A stretch of 64,000 nucleotides of DNA, from the NCBI RefSeq assembly GCF_036324505.1, contig NC_086356.1, forward strand, positions 18,850,028 to 18,914,027. The letters run 5' to 3'. Shown here piece after piece: positions 39,518-52,744 of this stretch. The notes under the pieces are model-generated. The model did not search any database and was not told where the DNA came from. It saw only the letters and a list, made by a program, of their open reading frames with translations. The stretch is from Eleginops maclovinus (lineage: Eukaryota > Chordata > Actinopteri > Perciformes > Eleginopidae). The translations under genes were made by a program, and so were the position numbers. Every line of letters starts with the position of its first letter. Position 1 is the first letter of the stretch.

Positions 39518-39754
39518 TTAACATTGTCCATTTTAAGTTCTACCAGTGTCTCTGTAGCAGTTAGACTCATGAACGGGTTTGGATAGCTTGTTAGCTAGCC
39601 GAAATCCTCCGGCTTGTTTGCGTTAGCGGCTGCCCTTTAGCTTAGCTTGTAGCCGCATAAACTTGCTAATTAGCACAGCAAATCTCACGGTTTATTTACT
39701 CTTTTTATTTACTCTGTTTATGTACTCACTACTGCCTTTATGTTGAATATGAAA

Positions 39755-40080
39755 GTCCCTTCGTGGTCGCCAATGTCGAGGAGAACAGGGGATGACTCTC
39801 TGTAGTCTTCCAGGGTCGAGGTTCAATAACCCACTTCGCAAAATAAGGCAGGGAGGCAAGATTTTCTTGGGAGGCCGTGGCATTTATTCTGGTTCTTAAT
39901 TTACAGGAAAAACACTTGATAGACATATTTTTTCTGCTGCTTCCTTTTTATCTTCTCCAACACGACCAACCAACGCTCGCTCACCCCTTCCTGCCCACCC
40001 ACACATGCACGCGCCACACCCCTCTCTCTCTGTTAAAGGGATAGCAATCTGACTGCATGACCCTTATAGAATAACAGTAT
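39755..40080 (-). mobile_element. Probable 5' LTR and primer-binding site of the decayed gypsy element
   Basis: On the minus strand TGGCGACCACGAAGGGAC (39755-39772) has the form of a primer-binding site (complement of a tRNA 3' end in ...CGCCA). It sits one base from what would be the LTR end (...CGACA, LTR body from 39774 rightwards). It lies about 190 bp before a minus-strand ATG at 39568-39570 that opens the gag-like frame interrupted by piggyBac. The outer LTR end near 40080 is only a guess, and no second LTR was found. Confidence 0.45.
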
Positions 40081-43000
40081 GTCTACATTTCAGATTCTGA
40101 TTTCAAAGTCCATCCCTTGTGTTACAAACTGATGCAAAAACAATCAAGATATATTCTAATTTATGATAAGTAATACATCAATAATAATCCATGAAAAGGG
40201 CTCAGCCAAGCATAATTAAAGAAGTCCTCAGATAGATTTGTATCACCAGTGGTGTTCATGTGTTTAGTTCAAAGTAACCTGTCCCCAAGGATGGATTACT
40301 GCACGGGCCTACCGGGCCCAGGCCCAGGGGCCCAAGGGCCAAGGAGACCCTGAAGCCCAAGCCTCCGCGCTACCATTTCAATATTGTCTCTACAACATAA
40401 TAAAATTAATGGGGCCCTGAAGCCATATAACTTTGGTTATATTATGTAATATATCTCAATAGGGCCCCTAAATCATATGCCACGGGTTGTGAAATTAATT
40501 TATCCCTCATATGATAAAGCTCCCCCCTCAAATTAAATAGAATGGCATATGATAGGTCATATAGGGCCCCTGAACCACAGCTTATGAATGTTATTCATCC
40601 CTTATATCAGAAAAAGGCCCTTAAATCAGTTAGAATGGGGTAGGATATACCATAAAGCAGGGGTTCTCAACCTTTTGCAAGCTGGGCCCCCCTTTCGAAG
40701 GTTAGAATCATTCTTTTTTTTCATTTTGTCATTAAGTCCTGCTTTGTTCATGTTAGTCTCATTTGATCTTTCACGATTCATTAAAAATCTACATCCTCCT
40801 CTACTTATAACCACGGACCAACATAGCATGAATAATGCTACACATGGCTTATATCTTCATTACTTATGGTATTCATGGCTGAAGTGAAAGTGCTAAAGGA
40901 TTGCTTCTTTAGATATGTAATATGCATGTGTTAGTGAGGGTGCGTATTAAAGTGTGAGGAGTCAGCAGAGACTTATCTGTAGACGCTTTATAAAAGTCTC
41001 TACCTCCCCATTAGTTACTGAAGATTAGTATGTATAAAGCTCTGGGGCAAAATCTTTGTTTTTCTTTAAATAGAACTGAATGTCATACCAAAGATGTTGT
41101 CTCGTTTCTTTTTTTCTTGGTTCAATTATTTTTTGGTATATAAATAGATATAGGATGACTTGCTTTCAGCACAAATTCCCAAAAATAATTGAAGTTTGTA
41201 GCTCATACCATCAAAATATTATATTCTTGAGGCTAGTTTTTTAGCTGCTATCAGTGGTGTCATTGAGAGCAGTTTCATAACCAACACACACGTGGAACCC
41301 GACAACATGTGCAGCTTTTTGAAGAATGGGTTTCTTGGAGAATCATCAAGAATCATTACTTACAATCAAAAAAGGCATGCACAAGCACTAGAGATGACCG
41401 GCAACACAACTCCCCTCTAACAAACGTGTTGCCATCAATCTTTCCTTTTGAAATATGTGCAAAAACAATCTTTTTGAAATATTTAAATATATTTATTTTA
41501 CAATTGGGCTGACGGCTCAAGAAAACACCTGCAAATGCATACAACACAAAGCAAACAACACAACAAGAAATACTTCTGTCATGAACATTCTCTGGTAATG
41601 AGGAGTGGCAAACTGTTTTATTACAGGAGACAATTTTAATTTAAGGTCTGGTGCAGGCAAGACAAGACAGAACTTCATACAACAAACACAAGGATCCAAT
41701 AAATGATTGAGCATAACATAAAAACTTACATTGCAACAGATCTGATGAGGGGGATGAGATGGAGAGATAGGTGGAGAAGCCCAGGTGAGATGATTGGGGT
41801 GATTAAATAGGAGCCGAGGCCAATTATCAGGAAACAAGCTGATTGGCTGGAAGGACTAATGAGGCTGCTTGAGCGGAAGTGTGTAGAAGGGCAGAATTAA
41901 GGGAGCAGGGTAGGACTAACAAACCTGATGCATAGCAGGTGTGTGCAAAAGGCGTGAAAGGCTGCACAGGAGCACAAATGGAAAAATCCAGCATATATTA
42001 CTTTCCAAGGGACACTTAAAAGTGATGCACAATACATACATTGTATTTTCTGTCATCACACTGATGTACATTGTTCTTTATTTGCATTTTCATTCTTAAT
42101 TTGCAGTGCACTGAGCTCTCAGGACAATTGTAATGTTTGCTAGTTGCAGAATTATTTTCTCAACCTTACTGTATGTCCTGAGGCAGTATCGCCCAAACAT
42201 TTCAATAAGTAAAGTATGAAAATAAAAGCTGGAATATGTCAAACGCACACGTACCATTATGCCTGAAATAAGAGGGACCCGTTCTTAAGAACAATGCTCC
42301 ATAGCGTCAATAATTTTACAGCTTTAAGGTTTTGGCACAAAAGCTTGCCAATTATTGATCACAAAACATTATGATAACAAATAGTAACACACACAAGAAA
42401 GAAAGGATCCTATGATGATGATAAATCTGATGAGTTAACACAAGGGTTTCCATCAAATTCAATCTTTAACCATCATATGCATATCAAATATACGCACTGT
42501 TCACTTAGCACATTACATATCGAGGCAACAAAGAGGTTTTAAATGTACCTGCATGTGGTGAAAGACCCATTTTCCTGAAGATAACTTAAATTTTATAATA
42601 ATGTTGTACATTCGCCACACAGCTATCGCCTTTATAATAAAGACTAGGCGATAAAAAAAACTGCACTTTCCATTTGTGAGAATGCAGAGGCTTGCTCAAA
42701 GTCAGAACGCCCGCTGTAAATAAAATGGTTGGTCAACACCTGAACGCTTTCTGAAAGACTTTGCAATATTTCACATAGCATACAAATAAGCATCAATGAA
42801 AATTATGCTCTGTTTTAGATGAGGCAGACTTATTCTTTTCCAGAACCCTAATATTAAATATAACAGTAGTTATTATGCTAATATATGTCACTTTCTTGTT
42901 TCTGTCAGTGTCTTAATGTGCCCACAGAGGGCACATCCAGGCTTTCTAAATGTGCCAGAGATCCTCCTCTCCTGTCACTGCTTGTCACCGCTGTCGACCC

Positions 43001-43779
43001 AGCACTATTGCCTCGAGGCAACATGCCCTTTGTCAGGAAGCTGACAAAATTCTCATCAAACTCCTTTGCACATCAGCCTTGAGGTTTGTGCTGTTCTAAT
43101 TATGTCAAAAAGTGGGCTAGGTAGCCTTTTGTTCTGTCTGAAACCTTAAAAATCTTAACTCTTTTAGCAAGAGAAAATGTTTTGCACCCTTCTGAATAAC
43201 AGCCCTTTTGGAACTGCGCCACTCTGATATTGATTAAATCTCTCTAGTACAGTAATAGTATCGTTACCTGCAAAGGTTATTTGTAATAGGACTTATCCTA
43301 TTTCAAAAAACAAAAAGCAATCCAGGCAATCCACACAATCATCTCATGCTTCACATTAAAACCATTTAACTGGCAAAACAGTGGCTGTAGTCAGTCACAG
43401 AAACAAGGTATGGTTGCACACACCTCCAGCTTTACCAACCTGATGATGCCCTGTTTTGGTTTGAAACACCAAGAGTGTAACGTGAAACCAGATTGTGGTT
43501 GCTTATTATCTGACCAAGTAGCATTGTAAACTGCATTTGCTGTAATTGCGATTACCAAGGCTGTTGCCAAATCAGCCATTAGCAATTTAAAATATAATAT
43601 TGTTTATATAATCAGAATTTCAGGGCCTCTCTTTGCTCCATACATCATAATAGACACTCACAATGATTCATGATGCAAAATGTTGCAGAGGTTGCAAGTA
43701 CATTCACTTGGAACAAATATACATAGAGAGGTCTGAGGCATGTTTTTCATTGTCCTTGCATGCGCTCCAGTCTTTAAAA
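40081..43779. other. Intergenic, with hAT-like repeat debris
   Basis: 40288-40650 contains GGGCCC-rich sequence (ACTGCACGGGCCTACCGGGC). CAGGGGTTCTCAACCTTTT at 40658-40676 is a typical hAT/Charlie-type terminus, but no partner end or transposase was found. The remainder up to the npffr2 stop includes its 3' UTR; no coding segment is recognised. Confidence 0.5.
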
Positions 43780-45678
43780 CTAGGATAGCTTATCCAGGTC
43801 CTCGATGATCAGGTCCTGCCCTTTGATATGACTTCTAGGAGACAAGCTGCCTCCTTCCTGACATGAGTATTTCCCATTCTCCACTAACCCTGATCTGACT
43901 TCTGTGCCCGGTCTCCTGTGGATCACGGGCTGGACGGGGAGCACAGCGTTCCCTCGGATCCGATGGGAGTAGCTCCTCTGGTGCCTGAAGCCCTCGGAGC
44001 AAAGCTGGAATTTGAAAGCCGCCTGAAATCCCCGGCGAAAGTTCTCGTTGAAGAACCCGTAGATTATGGGGTTGACGCTGCTGTTGAAGAATGCCAACCA
44101 GTGAGCTAAGGGGTACACGTAGATGTTAATGACGCGGTACTGGTGCTCTGTCAGGCTGGCGTAGTCGCTCAGCATCATCAGCGTCCACAGAGGAAGCCAG
44201 GATAGGATGAAGAGCAGAGCCACAACCAGCAGCATCATGATCACCCGGTTCTTCTTCTTCGATATCGTGAGACGGCCCTCCGTGCTAGGTTTGTTGGTGC
44301 CACCGCCCTCCTCGGACGCACTCACACTGTCCCTCATCTTAGGAATGGCAGCATGGCAGAGGGTGTAGCCGATGCGGGCATACATGACGACGATGAGGCT
44401 GAGGGGAGCGAGGTAAATGTTGGCGAAGAGCACAGTGGTGTAGATTTTCCTCATCTCCTGGTTGGGCCAATTTTCCCGGCACCAGTAGAAGGGGCTGGTG
44501 TTGTTGCTTCTGAGAACAATTCGCACCCTCTGCTCCTTTGTGGCCTGGAGCATGACCCCAGAGGGACACATGATGAACACAGCGAGGACCCATATGATGA
44601 CGATAATTAGCTTTGAGGTGGAAATGGTCATCTTGTGCTTGAAAGGGTAGACGATGCAGTGGAACCTGGCACACAGGGAATTGGTGGCAAATGCATTAAG
44701 AGAAAGAAGTGTTTTAGGAACACATATTTGCAATTAATACTAATACAACCCTCACCTGTCAACAGCTATAGCAACGAGAGTGAACACAGATGCTGACACG
44801 GAAATCCCTTGAACCATACCGCTTAGCTTACACACCACGCTACCAAATGGCCATCCTGCAGAGAAGAGAAATAAAAGATTAAACATTTTAAGAGAACCGG
44901 GCTGCCTGAATATTTCTAAATGTTAAATTTACTAATAGCAAAAAGTGTGACATTCTTTTGGTATTTTTGAAGCTGAATATTGGAGATTTTCAAATGAAAG
45001 CCAATGCTGACGTAACATTGGGACATCACTATGTGACACTCTTGGTTCTATTGGTTAGCGCTCCAAAACCTTGTACGTGATAGGCTAAGGGGAGGGACGT
45101 ATCTAAGCGGTTGACCAATCACAACAGAGATGGATTAGCCATCCAATCAGAGCACACTGATCTTTGGTTTCAGACAGAGGGTGAAAAGAAGTGCTGCAGC
45201 ACAGGCAGTATGAGAAAAATAACCACATTTTTGGAACATTAAAGCATGGAGACATGTCCCAGTAGAGACACTACATACTGATTTGAACCTGAACATCAGC
45301 AGAATATTTCCTATAAAAGAGAGAACAAATTTAACTTTATCATCACTGACCTGTGATGATGTTGTCCACCAGTGTGGTCGGCATGCAAAAGATGCCAACA
45401 AGCAGGTCGCTGATGGCGAGGTTGAGGATGAAGAGGTTGGTGACCGTGCGCATCTTCTTGTTGCGCAGCACGATGAAACACACCACCACGTTGCCAATCA
45501 TGCACACCAGGAAGATGAGGAGGTAGGAGACGGTGAAGACCACAGCCACAGAGGGCGTGTGGAGGAAGAAATCAACAAAGGTGATGTTCTGGTGGCTCGA
45601 AGGGTTTTCCTTCAATCTGGAAGAATTGGATGAGTTCAATCCCTCCCAGGTAGTGTTGAGTAGTAGGTTCTGTGTCAT
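43780..45678 (-). CDS. npffr2: Neuropeptide FF receptor 2 (RFamide-peptide GPCR)
   Basis: Class A GPCR for RFamide peptides (NPFF/NPAF), typically Gi/o-coupled at the plasma membrane. Coding exons on the minus strand: 45351-45678, 44756-44855 and 43780-44665 (TAG), giving 437 aa. The ATG at 45678 follows an acceptor (CTACACCCAG) at 45687, which excludes the upstream in-frame ATG at 45726. The extracellular N-terminus has four N-glycosylation sequons (NTT, NSS, NSS, NIT). Seven helices are identifiable: TM2 [21 protein letters not shown]3 ending VAIAVDRF (DRF instead of DRY), TM5 [22 protein letters not shown]6 [17 protein letters not shown]7 [25 protein letters not shown]2 is preferred over NPFFR1 because of [29 protein letters not shown] and linkage to slc4a4. 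Confidence 0.93.
45005..45318 (+). repeat. MITE-like repeat in npffr2 intron 1
   Basis: Shares long stretches (TTTCAGACAGAGGGTGAAAA, GTGCTGCAGCACAGGCAGTA, GAACATTAAAGCATGGAGAC, GAGACACTACATACTGAT) with 61530-61818 in the same orientation. It ends about 30 bp from the splice donor of the first coding exon. Confidence 0.8.
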
Positions 45679-47073
45679 GGTGGTATCTGGGTGTAGAAAT
45701 GACAGAATGGCAGAGGTATAAAACATGGATTATCTATTATGTGCTCGGCAATGTTCTGGGTTAAATATCCAATATCTTCTTTTAACAAAATCAACCCATC
45801 ACAAAAGAAGAACACCATCCTCCCAATCTGAGTGAAATCACGCAGACTAGATATGGGATCTATTGGTAATTACATAAATCTGAGGAACCTTTCCAAAAAT
45901 CAATAGTCCTATTCTTGTGTCTTCTAATTATTGTGAGTGGCTGGGATCAGTCAAGCGTATGCTCCCTCACACTGTCTAATAACAACACGCTCACCAAAAT
46001 GACCGATCTCTTCTGAAAACAGGTTGCTCTCTGGTTGCTTGCCGATCACTTGCATCTGTCACCCACCTCCAGTTTTCCGGGATTAAATTACATTTTTTTT
46101 TCTCAAACTACTTTTATTTCACACATCTTGGATTGGACTTTCTCTCTGAAATCTTTTGCAAATTTAAGTTTGTTCCTTCTCCAAATTCAATTTTATCCAG
46201 TGTGTTTTTAATTTGATGTATTAATATCCTACTGTTCAACATGTACAGTACAACAAAAGGATTGTCTAATCAAAGTGTGACATTCTTTCAGAGTTATAAA
46301 TAGACCAAAGTAGGCTGGGAGAACACATTATAAATGTTTAATTGATGTCATGTGATGAATCAATAGTTACTATTTGAATAAACAATTGCATGCTGATGCA
46401 GTTGAATAATGTCATAATTACACCGGACTCCACACTTTAAATGAACTGTTGGCATTTTTTTTTTTTCTTCTTAACGTTCATTTTCAGAAAAACAAAAACG
46501 GTCTGTGCACACAGTTTATTTTATATTCACTTCACAAACGTTTATTTTTTTCTTCACAGCCTTCATAGGATAATATTTGATTAAAGCTGCACATCAATCA
46601 CACAGCTCATTATCCTGTAGCATAATATATTTATCGGAGTCTATGAAACGCCTGAAAATCAAAACCTCAGTGGCTGAGAGGAGACCAGTATATGTCTGTG
46701 GTTAAATCTGTAGAGCTTTGATTGTTTTCCTTGTATCTGTTTGTTCTACATTACATGGCTGAGAAGATGTTTGAGCTCAATCTTGAAATCCTATGAATAC
46801 ATCCAAGACCAAAAATCAATCCCTGGAGATCCATAGTTTAACTGATAATCAATATGCCTCAAGATGCAGGGACATTAGACAGTTTTATCTCATAAAGTTA
46901 AGTTATGGTGCTTTTAAAAGTCAGTCAAGTATTTTTTTTTTTAAATATGTGCAGTCATACAATCTTAAAATCTTCACAATGAACCAATAAAAGAACATTG
47001 TATTTTTCATTTCTGCCAGAGGAAGTTGATGAAAAAAGTTTCCTTAATAATTCTAAATATAAAAGCTTCTTAC

Positions 47074-47300
47074 CTTAGAGGAAACAGAGTATTTGCAGTA
47101 TTCCTGGTTCTGTCCTTAGAGATGCTACATGTCCAGGTATCGCACTCACTCAGAGCATGAAGCTGCACGTTCTCCTCCCTATGTGAGAGTCTGTAGCAGC
47201 CGCTCAGAGAGAGACTGCTGTGCTGCTCATAGCTGACAGGGAGGAGATGAGATGCACTCCGGAGAGATGTGCTGGGAGGTGCAGGGGCTGGGAGCAATGC
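47074..47300 (-). other. Possible 5' UTR exon of npffr2
   Basis: A minus-strand donor CTCTAAG|GTAAGAAG at 47074 lies 1.4 kb upstream of the acceptor at 45687 that precedes the start codon. The expected non-coding exon would lie here. Only splice-site logic supports it; its 5' end is unknown. Confidence 0.3.
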
Positions 47301-47974
47301 ATGTAAGGTTTTGCATGAGAAGCATGTACAGTTCCAGATACAGTATGATCTAGCTCAGAGGGGCAGGAAGAAAAAGGTGTTGAGAAATGATGTTGCTTGC
47401 CTTGGATCAAATCTGTAGCTGTCCAGCCCTCTTCAGATCTCACCTTTACTCCCCCCAACACCATCACTGCTTAGATGAAGGTGTGAGTCCTAGGGGTGTA
47501 GATTCATTCATGATTAATGGCTTGTTCAAATGAAAATTTATACAAAAAGATAGATGAATGCTTTGAAGCAGAGGTCAGCATTGGAGTGAAACAGGAGAGG
47601 AGAAAGGGAGACTGATGAAGGATGGTACATGTGGCACACGTGGAGTAGGTGGAGGAGGATTGGTGATAAGTGGATTGCTGATCCTTGACATGAAGAGAAA
47701 TTATAGAACAAGTGAAGCAGCGAGGCTACTAACATGGATGAAAACAGTTTGTTACTCTCTCAGAGTAACCCTCAGCTATACTGTAACTGCTGTTGCCACA
47801 GGATTCTTAATCAACACGTTTAAAATACTTTGGTCAAAACTGCTGGGAATCTCACTTTGAGGAGTGAAACATTGACGTGTCTACGTTTGGTAGACGTACG
47901 CAAAAAAGAGCTTGAACTTTGCAATGGCTGCATATGAAAGCAACACACAGAAAGCGTCTGTAAAGCTGTGATAG

Positions 47975-48109
<135 letters not shown>

Positions 48110-51100
48110 TGTGTGAGGACATGCAAAAGGAGTAGAAAGCTCTTATCAAAATCTCATAGTATGCTCAACTTTTCCCACCAAACATGTTTACGCTTATCTG
48201 TTTGTTTTATTTGGCTAAATATAGTTTTAAACAGTATTAGGAATATTCTTTCATACACAAACTGGAATCTATACTCTGAAGTCTGTAATTGAAATAGAGC
48301 GAGATTGAATGATCTGAAAGCATTTAAACATAAATGAAAATAAAACTGTCCATTGAGGGATTACATTACATTACCCCATTCCACATCCTCTTTTCCCACT
48401 TAGGCTATTTGGCCATTCCCCATCTCTAACAGAGCTCTTTATCCTTTCATGGCTGCCTGCATTCGTACCTCCAGGCTACATTTCTCCTTTATATCCTATA
48501 ATATCTGACCCCACGGTCAAATAAAATGCTGACGTCCTATACGTTGTTTCTTAATCAATATTCATTTCACCTGACTGACCTCTGTGGGAGCTTGGATCAA
48601 CGCGGACCTCTTTCATCAACCGTGTTTTGGACAAAACATATATAATGTGTCATGTGTTTTTTATAAACACAGAAGAAGTAACTTCTGCACAATAACTCCC
48701 AACACTATATTTGTCTTTTTACAAAATGAACCACATTATTGTATGAACTTAATTTATGTTCAGATTAGCATTGCCCTGCAGATAAGACCCATTCGGATTA
48801 AGAATTCATACTTTTTAATTCCACCACCCTATTTCACAGCAAACAGAATACATTTTTGCTTTGTGCAACACAAAACTGGGGGGAATGAGAAACAGCGACT
48901 GAATACATTCTAAAACTCATATCAGGGGGATTTAGAACACAAATGAGCACTGTCTCCACATTTAAAACAACATGTCAAAAATCCTTACGTATCTAATGTC
49001 ATTATGTGGAAAAGTTGAACCCATGCTGCCAATGAAAATGATAAACATGCACTAGCCACATGAGCTTCATATCAATATGCTTGGTGTATTTGAAACAGAA
49101 CGTACACTGCAGCAGGATGCAATTGGGCTAAACAACTACATTGTAGTGTCGCTGCGAAGCAGGAAAGTCTTTACTTTAAACCAGTCTTCCAGCGGGGGTC
49201 TTTATCTGTGAAGATTGCATGTTCTCCAGTATCTGTCAGGTGACTGATTATCAGAAATTGAACATATACCACTGGCTCCATCCGTATCTGTTCTGTACTG
49301 CTTTATTTACTAATGAATAGGAAAGCTATAGTTACAGGAAGAGCTAGGTGCACTACAGGGAGCAGGTTCCCTGGTAACAGCCATCAAATGAAAGGACTTA
49401 TAAACGTTTCTTTTGTTCGATGTATTATAATGAATGGCCAATGGGAGCCTGAGGGATACTCTCCTCCACTTTATAGAGGTCATAATATATGAAAAGCACA
49501 AATCTGCAAGGAAATGAAAACCATAATGAAAAGTTAGGCATTATTCAAATAAAAAAACACGTATAAATCAAAATATTAAACCTTTATTTTCAATAAATTA
49601 GAAAAATTCAATTGTATCATCTTTTTCCTTTTTCTGGCATAAATGTGTTTCCATATCTTGTGGACCCTACATATCAAAGGGACATATTTCAAATTGTAAT
49701 AAAGAAGCAAAAACATTTCTGTTTCACTTTCCACCATTAAATGAAAAATCAATTATTATTCCCAACTATTAGATATTATCACGTTTGTTACACAATGCAG
49801 TAAAACAACTCATTATTTGACTGTAATTGTTTGACAATCAAAGTTAAACAATGCCGTCATTTTTGATTTCCAAAGGCTCGATAAAAAAACTCACTCTGGA
49901 ATATGGGTCAACTGCATGACTTCACTGTATAAATAGAACAATAATTACGGGCTTCACAAGTGGAAAAGAGAATTTGTTGCACAGTGGTATTCTGCTCTGT
50001 TTACCTCATTATTAAACTGTCTGATAAAATGTCCACCTTCGCCCCCCCAGGGAACTAATTGTAACATATCTTTCACAATGTATGCTTGATTTATTTTGGT
50101 TAATGATGATACTGTAATTACTTAGCACTTTTGCTGTCATCAGAGGGACACCTGAAAAAGTGTTGACTACTATCATACTGTCTTCACTCCTGCAGCACAG
50201 CGCTTTTTCCCTTGACATTATGTTCCTTGCATTAAAGTGTACAAAATGAACCAACAGGCACACACCTCCAAGAAGTGCAGAACAAGTGACGAAAGTTAAC
50301 TGATCATAAAACCAGGAAATAGACTGGTTTGACCAACTGTGACAGTGTTTTTAACACATCCATGATTGCATGCCTGGCAACTTGAATTCACAATGATGGC
50401 CCCCCTGGAAATAACAAGCGACAAAGTGAGAGGAATCTGGACGGACAATCACAGGATACTGTTATTAACCGTGGAGAGTGTGTCATTAAAGAGGATCTGC
50501 AGCATGTGGAGAGAGACCACATTGTCAGGTAATAATGAGAGTTAAAAAGGAGCTTTGCAGAACGTCTACCCCGGCATAAGTTCATGGTTCACCAAACTTT
50601 TCAAATGTTACCTTACATTTTCTACCTCTAACCTGACAAGAATGACGCAGACACTCTAATGTCCAAGAGTCGTACGGACATGAGATTGACAGGAATACTC
50701 CTAATGACTCCTAATATCACATCTCTAGCAGAAGGGAAATAAACCAGCACTCCTGCATGATATAAAACACTTCCGTCTCAGGGTAGACCACTTTATCTTA
50801 ACAAGACGCTATACGACGTTTCTTTAGAAATGCATTTCTCAAAATTTTCAGAGCTTAAAAAGCAAACAAATACCAAACATAAATCACTAGAAAACAAAAG
50901 CAATATGGGTTTTTATTTTGATAAGGCCAAGTTTATTGAGAACGAATCTTGATTAATAAAAAGGCCTTAAAAGATTACTTACAACTTGTTTGAAATTTAG
51001 ACTTGATTAGCAAGCGTAAACTGCATATCTCGAAATAAAGAAATGGTGTAAATGACTTCTTGTTTTTATCACCTGGAAACTAATTCTGAGGACTGTTTAA

Positions 51101-51695
51101 TTAAACGATTTCCTTCATTAGCAGTGCCTTTGGTAACAACTAGAACAACTTATAAAGAGTCACTTATTAGGGTGATATGTTGAACCTTGCTTGCAACTTT
51201 TTTAGTATCAAGGGAATTCATGTATCTGATGCATTTTCTTTTGTCAATCCAATCTGCAAAAAGATTGCATGTATTGCAACTGTATTTCATGACGAGGTGG
51301 GTTTGTAATATTATGGAAAATAACCATTTTTACAACATTGCAATTCACATTGCAATTCAAATCAACACCACAGATAAGAACAGCCTCAAATAAAACTAGC
51401 GTTGAATTGAAATCTTCCTTTTACTTCAGGTTTTATCACTCTTTTATTAAATTGCATCACACTTTACAGGAGTTTTTTTGTCCCCAGATTTCCTCTGTGC
51501 CCTTAAATAATGATGTTGTAGCACCAGTTGTGAGCAGAAATGGCTCCTGGATGCATGTGCATTTACCTTTTTCAACAAGGTCACTACTGCCCCCTTGAGC
51601 CAAAATATATTGCAGTTTAGAATTAGACAATATGAAGGAGCAACCAATTATACTGATTGTATCTGCTGGTTACACAATTGCTGTGTTTATGTTTG

Positions 51696-52205
51696 TTAAA
51701 GGTCACCTGTTGTGCAAAATCCACATGTTCATTTTGTTTATATATAAACATGTGTACCCTCTGTGTTAAGACATTCAGAAAGTATCAGGAACAAAGACTC
51801 TCTCTCTTTTTGTCCGGATCCATTTATATCAAAACTTGTCAGAAAATCAGCTGATCACATTTGTCCACTTTGTGATGTCACAATGTTTTTTTGGGTTGTG
51901 CGATCATTAGCCAAAAACAAACCAAGGTTACACCCGCCCTCCTTATCACCTGAAACTCCCCCTAGAGCACAATTGTGTTTTTTTTAACCAATCTCTTCTC
52001 AGAGGGCGTGGCCAGCAGCAGCTCATTAGCATTTAAAGCTACATACTCAGAATAAGGACTTTTGGAGCAGGACTGAAACTGAGGGGTTTATGGGATGCTA
52101 CAATGATCTTTTTGGTGTTTCAGCCAATCAGAGACATGTTCTGTATATATCTGAGACCTATCAAATATTGTAAAAAAAAAAAGGAGTATAATAGAGGACG
52201 TTTAA
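51696..52205. mobile_element. MITE with TTAAA(C/G)GTC termini
   Basis: Left end TTAAAGGTCACCTGTTGTGC and inverted right end TTAAACGTCCTCTATTATAC bound 510 bp of non-coding sequence. This is the layout of a common fish MITE family with TTAAAGG..CCTATTATGC termini. Confidence 0.65.
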
Positions 52206-52744
52206 CATACTTATGGTAAAGTGTATGTATGACATTGGCAATATTAAACTGAATGTGATTTTACAATATAAACTTGTGAAAACCATCTTCTATTGTTTGG
52301 AGAACGGATGCAGAGGTGAAAGATGTTTAAGGACAGGTCCCTCAGGTAATCCCCTGCTGATCTTTGATGTGGACACAATCCCTCGCATTGTCTCAGTCGA
52401 AACATGGTAATATCAATTAACTTAAACTTGAGCCAAATGTCAGGATTAAGATATCAATGTTCTCTCACACACCAGAAAGCCTGAGTAATTAATACATACT
52501 TTCTTTCTTTTGGGAATGATTGGAGCATAATAATTCATAACGATGAGCCAATTTGTTTCATCACAGCTGACAAGTCCTGTGATCGTGATGAAAGTGTGCT
52601 GCCGTCATTACTCACTGTATATTTGCTGTGGAACTGAGCATGGGGAGCTAAAATACCGTGCATTCCAGACTTCACAAAGTTGTATCTTTTTGGAGCTGTA
52701 TGGTCCGAACTCTTAGAATGATTAAAAGAAAAACACGACAATGT

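Larger units (their letters stand above)
28263..39521 (+). mobile_element. piggyBac element, left terminus split by a Gmr1-like insertion
   Basis: TTAA at 28263-28266 and 39518-39521 bounds the element. The left end CCCTT (28267-28271) is separated from its continuation GTATTATGTT (36763 on) by an LTR retrotransposon. The right terminus reads AACATAATACAAGGG (39503-39517), the inverted form of CCCTTGTATTATGTT. Without the insertion the element is about 2.76 kb. It carries one long transposase ORF and subterminal palindromes. TTAA duplication and CCC-type ends are diagnostic of piggyBac. Confidence 0.9.

Noticed and set aside
44339..44674. Antisense and alternative-frame ORFs over npffr2 exon 3
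   Set aside because: Shadows of a strongly coding exon; no independent features.
45679..45726. Upstream in-frame ATG extending npffr2 by 16 residues
   Set aside because: A good splice acceptor (CTACACCCAG) lies between it and the ATG at 45678, so the extension is probably intronic.
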